Shown in pieces: positions 59,910 through 64,000 of a stretch of DNA of 64,000 bases. Source of the stretch: Chamaecrista fasciculata (Eukaryota; Streptophyta; Magnoliopsida; Fabales; Fabaceae). Position 1 is the first letter of the stretch, and the number at the start of each line of letters is the position of its first letter. Both the position numbers and the translations under genes were made by a program. The stretch covers positions 297,353-361,352 of the forward strand of contig QANZ01053186.1 in assembly GCA_003254925.1 (NCBI GenBank), given 5' to 3'. The notes below the pieces were generated by a model. It did not search any database. It had not been told where the DNA came from and saw only the letters and a program-made list of their open reading frames with translations.

Positions 59910-61091
59910 TGTACGTTATCACTTCCCATTTTTGTTCGTTTTAATTAATTTGCTACAGAAATACAATTATGAAATAAGACATTTATACTGAAAATATATA
60001 CGAGCAGTAAAAGATAGTTGAAGCGAAAGAGTTATTTTTGGAAGCTTCTAGTTCATAGAATAAATCTCCTCAGAATGCAATATCTAGAATATATCTGACC
60101 TAAACCAGTAGGTAGAGTAAAAGTTTGCTGATTTCCTTTAAAAAAAAAAAAATCACTGACTATGTAACATATGAATAGTGAGGGCAATTAATGTGTCGAG
60201 AACTAGTTTCATTGTTCTTTTTTTCTTCCATGGTTAAATGAACGCTATTTACATGGACTCACATATTGATAATGCTAATAACCTTGAACAAAATCGATGG
60301 TAAAACTTGGCGAGATTAGTGCTGAATGGTGATGGTGGGACCCGGTGGGTAGCACAAAAAGAAAGTAATTAATTAATTAGCCAGGCAGATAATTTAGGAC
60401 CACACGACCATTTTTGTACTGAATGTGAGGTCACAGGTACAACATAAGAACCAAAAGCAGGATGTTCAAATTATAATTTAAATCGCTCTCCATACTCTAT
60501 ATCCATCTGGATTTGTATGTGACTTTAAGTAGGAGCTAATTCGTCACAGAGCGGAAATGATGGAGACCTTTGCCATTTTGTAATTGTATTGTACAATTCA
60601 TTTTAACACTTGAAATTGGTCCACAAAATGACAAAAAATGAACCCAGAAGCAAGTTGAGCTGAAAAAGATCCGCTTTTTGAAAGTAATAAAAAAGTCAAA
60701 ATCTCATTATGGTCCTTCAATTATAGGGTGAACTTCTTTTTGATTCTCAAACTTTTTGTTTTCCATTTTAACCCTCAAACTTTGCCATTTATTTGATCAT
60801 TAATCCAAAACATGATTTTGTCTCCTGTGATCTCTGAACTTAACACTTGACTTGAAGGATTTTTCTCTCATTATATATATCTTAATAAATGAGTTAGTAT
60901 AAAAAAAAATCTTTTTTCTTAATTAGGAAAATCAATAACAAATTTATCTAATAAAATTTTTTTCTCTAACTCATAACACACAGAAAGAAATCTCCAATCA
61001 TAAATGTTTAGATCAAAGATTATGACAGAAATTAAACTAAATTATGCTCTGGAATAATAGGAAAAGAAAAAAGAAAGTTTGAGGAGTAAAA
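59910..61091. other. Spacer between the esterase copies
   Basis: Probable 3' UTR of copy 1, then AT-rich DNA. No gene or complete element. Confidence 0.5.
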
Positions 61092-61100
61092 TAAAATTTA

Positions 61101-61367
61101 GAGTAAACTAACAATTTGATCCCTAAAAGATCATCGAGCTGACAACTCAATTCTTAAAGGATTGAAATATACAATTTAGTCCCTGAAAGATCAAAACGGT
61201 ATACTTTTTAGTCTTTAAAAAATTAAAACGATATACTATTTAGTTCATAAAAAGGATTAATTAGTATACCATTTTAATCTTTCAGGGACTAAATTATACA
61301 TTTCAATCTTTCAGGGACCGAGTTGTCAGCTTGGTGATCTTTTAGGGATCAAATTGTTAATTTACTC
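61101..61367. mobile_element. MITE, 267 bp (GAGTAAACTAACAATTTG ends)
   Basis: GAGTAAACTAACAATTTGATC on the left and GATCAAATTGTTAATTTACTC on the right are inverted. TTTAGTCCCTGAAAGATC blocks are mirrored inside. Flanks TAAAATTTA and TAAAATTAT match at 7 of 9. Mutator-type by target length, weakly. Confidence 0.7.
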
Positions 61368-61609
61368 TAAAATTATTCAGGGACTAAAATAAAGTTTTGA
61401 AGAAAGAACAAATCCAATCGCGAATTGGATCGAGAATGAAAGGCATTTATGGAGCATGCATGATACCCCACCAATCATGATGGTGGCTACAGGTGCGAGA
61501 AAGCCAATTAGCAAAGGCCTCCCTTTACTTTACTTTTGCCTTATCGACGAAAGTGACACCAATCCCCCAATGTGATTGACTCATCCCTGATACAAGAAAA
61601 TCAACAGTG

Positions 61610-63023
61610 ATGGTCATCAAATTGAAGCACAACATTAATCTCCCATGGCTGTTGTGGGTAATTCTGCAAATATCCGAAATAGAGGGCAACAACAAAAGGG
61701 ATATAATATTACTAGGAGGACAGAGCAACATGGCGGGTCGCGGCGGCGTTAGCGGCGGCAAATGGGACGGCAATGTCCCACCGGAATGCAAGCCCAACCC
61801 ACAAATTCTGAGACTTAACGCTCAACTGGAATGGGAGATTGCAAAGGAACCCCTGCACAATGACATCGATGTGGGCAAGACTTGTGGGGTGGGACCTGCC
61901 ATGGCATTCGCGAACCACATCGTTGGAGCCAGTAAGGCAGTGGGTGTGAGTGTGGGTCTGGTCCCTAGTGCAGTGGGTGGGACTCGAATCTCACAGTGGA
62001 CCAGAGGCTCGCATTTGTACAACCAGCTTGTACGGCGAGCCAATGCCTCCGTCAGAGACGGTGGTGGTATTATTCGAGCACTTCTTTGGTATCAAGGCGA
62101 GAGTGATACAGTTACGAAACAGGACGCTGACGACTATAAGCAAAACATGGAGAGATTCATTCTGGATCTTCGCTCTCATCTTCAAATTCCGTCCCTTCTA
62201 GTTATTCAGGTCACTCTCCACTCTCTCTCCCACGCTTTTTTTTTTTTAATGAATCTTTGTTCCTTGCTTTTAAGGGTTGTAATTATTTATTTTTGTTGTT
62301 TTATGTTTGTTTTCTTGTGTCCCACCTAAATGCTTATTAATGCCAACGTTTCCGGCTACTGCTACTAGTTCTAGTTACCCTTTGATTGGTATAAAAAGCC
62401 GTCTCCTTCAACACACTGCCTACTTCCTACCATGATATATTTTGTCAAGAAAAATAGAGAAAATACTTTATTAAAAATTTTGTTTTAATTTTTTTAAAAA
62501 AAAACTATATATGATTTTCATGTCGTTTTTTTTTTATATCTTAATTAGCTCTAAAAAATATTCAGTCAAGTAGTCGACAAGGAGTGCTTCCATGATTGAG
62601 AAGCAATGTACATCTCAGGATTAAACTAACATAACCAAGTTGGCTTCACAAACCAGGCAATTATTTGCTCAGTAAAACCAACTAACTGCAGATGAAAACA
62701 CAGGTGTAGTCGAACTCTTACGTTTAATGGAATACATAAATTGCATTAGCATTTAATTATATAATGTTACGTTGTAGGTGGCACTAGCATCAGGGGAAGG
62801 CAAATTCATAGAGAGGGTGCGAGAGGCTCAAGTTGGGATCAAATTGCCTAACGTCAAGTTTGTTGATGCCAAGGGACTTAGGCTTAAGGAAGATAAGCTT
62901 CACCTCACCACCATGTCTGAGGTTCACTTAGGCATCATGTTGGCTCATTCTTATCTATCTTCATCTCATCATCATCTATTTAATCATTCCCATCTCATCT
63001 CATCACACCATGAAACTACCTAA
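61610..63023 (+). CDS. SASA-domain carbohydrate esterase, copy 2 (281 aa, 2 exons)
   Basis: Exon 1 is 61610-62209 and exon 2 is 62778-63023; 846 nt in frame, ending in TAA. The same order of motifs as copy 1: LLGGQSNMAGRGG, GPAMAFAN, GGTRISQW, WYQGESD, and LHLTTMSEVHLG, where the Asp/His pair is DKLH rather than DGLH. The N-terminus (LPWLLWVILQISEIEG) is weakly hydrophobic, so secretion is likely but less clear than for copy 1. The C-terminus is a Ser/His-rich tail (YLSSSHHHLFNHSHL) in place of the membrane anchor. Intron phase and position equal those of copy 1, so the two arose by tandem duplication. The earlier GTG at 61607 is not used; the start is the ATG at 61610. Confidence 0.9.
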
Positions 63024-63969
63024 CTCTGCCTTTAATTGTTGATTCTGTTTCGGTTTTCCCCTGTTACTATCTACTTTCAGAAATCAGAAGGCAATGCCTT
63101 CTGATCACAATCAAGATGAATTTGCTTTGCTCTACTTCTTTTAATCACTGTTCATTAGGCTTAAGTATCACCCTCAATATCTGATTAATTCAAAATAAAT
63201 TCTGATTCATACAACCTCGCTCGGTTAGAGGTATCAATTAAGTCATGGGAAAAACTCATCTCAAAAGACTATCCTATTAATTGAAAGTCTCACAACTTAA
63301 ATATTTCTTTATCTTTCTATTTCTATTCGATCAGTGTGGAACATATATATCAGATATGGTGAGAATATCGGGACTAATAAATAAAACAAAAGAAGGATGC
63401 TTCTGATGACTTTTAAATTTAATGACAGGATAACCACAAACGAAAGAGTTAACTAAAGTCTAAACGTTATAGCTGGGCCTGGGAGCATGAGTTGACCATA
63501 CAAGATTAGCATAAACATGGTTTTTTATAAGCTACGTATAGTAGTGTTGGATATGTATGTATTGGAATTTGAAGATCGGCATTATTTTATAGTATCAGAG
63601 GCAGCAAACGTGTCTTATCATTACAAATTCTTGATGAGAACGAAAGGTAGATGCCGCGATCAGCCACCGCATCCATTACGTGTCAAAAGTCAAGAGCTTG
63701 ACTTAAACAAAAAAATGAACCAGTCTTACAAAATATGAGCAGTAGGTTCTATTAGTATTGAAGAGATATCTATCAAATTCAAATCAACTCGATCATAATT
63801 CCTAGTCAAATCCTCCAGAAGTCGTGATGGATAATAATACAAAGGGTGTTGAAATTTTTTAGCATGTTATGGACTGCAAGACATCATTTATCATCTTCGT
63901 TTTGTTTTTTTGACATTCAGAGTGAATCATATCATCCATTCCATTTAATAATCAGCCACTTCCTCGTGT

Positions 63970-64000
<31 letters not shown>
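63024..64000. other. 3' flank of esterase copy 2 to window end
   Basis: No supported gene; the frame at 63517-63738 is short and featureless. The last 30 bases (63971-64000) are all T, which may be a real homopolymer or an assembly edge. Confidence 0.5.

Noticed and set aside
1..64000. CRISPR arrays, bacterial operons, tRNA or rRNA genes
   Set aside because: Regularly spaced repeats, cloverleaf-type sequence or rRNA signatures were not seen; the window is plant nuclear DNA.

Overview
The window is plant nuclear DNA, most likely from a eudicot. The genes carry many introns with GT-AG borders, the spacers are AT-rich, and every recognisable protein family is plant-specific or has a clear plant form: MIKC* MADS-box, A3-type cyclins, HOS15, CYP81, WPP, PIP-type peptide, GID2/SLY1 F-box and SASA esterase. 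The sequence alone does not identify the species.

Layout. 1-2131: 5' part of a Pumilio-family gene on the minus strand, cut by the left edge. 2.6-13.1 kb: a gene-free repeat region with Mutator-type and hAT-type miniature elements, a solo LTR, a 108-bp tandem duplication and a roughly 800-bp unit repeated about three times. 13.7-17.6 kb: an 11-exon MIKC* MADS-box gene whose last intron of about 2 kb is filled with Helitron-like and other elements. 18.7-19.3 kb: a second solo LTR of the same family as the first. 20.7-22.3 and 28.6-30.9 kb: two A3-type cyclin genes in the same orientation, separated by 6.3 kb that holds a nearly continuous row of inverted-repeat transposons. 31.8-36.5 kb: a complete 14-exon HOS15-like LisH/WD40 gene on the minus strand, convergent with the second cyclin. 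37.9-40.2 kb: a CYP81-type P450 that lacks its start and N-terminal region. 42.3 kb: a WPP-domain gene. 47.5 kb: a small secreted-peptide precursor (PIP type) on the minus strand. 53.3 kb: a single-exon GID2/SLY1 F-box gene. 57.7-59.9 and 61.6-63.0 kb: two tandem SASA-domain esterase genes.

The exon models for the MADS, cyclin, HOS15, esterase and Pumilio genes were built by hand. Reading frame was checked across every junction, so the exon coordinates should be close to exact, but UTRs are not determined. Neighbouring genes do not form a pathway. The only functional groupings are the two local tandem duplications (cyclin A3 and SASA esterase).

I did not find an undescribed multi-gene system. 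The most informative observations are about genome structure: several transposons with intact target-site duplications, two Mutator-type elements carrying non-transposon sequence, a Helitron cluster inside a MADS intron, different intron structures in the two cyclins, and a start-less P450.
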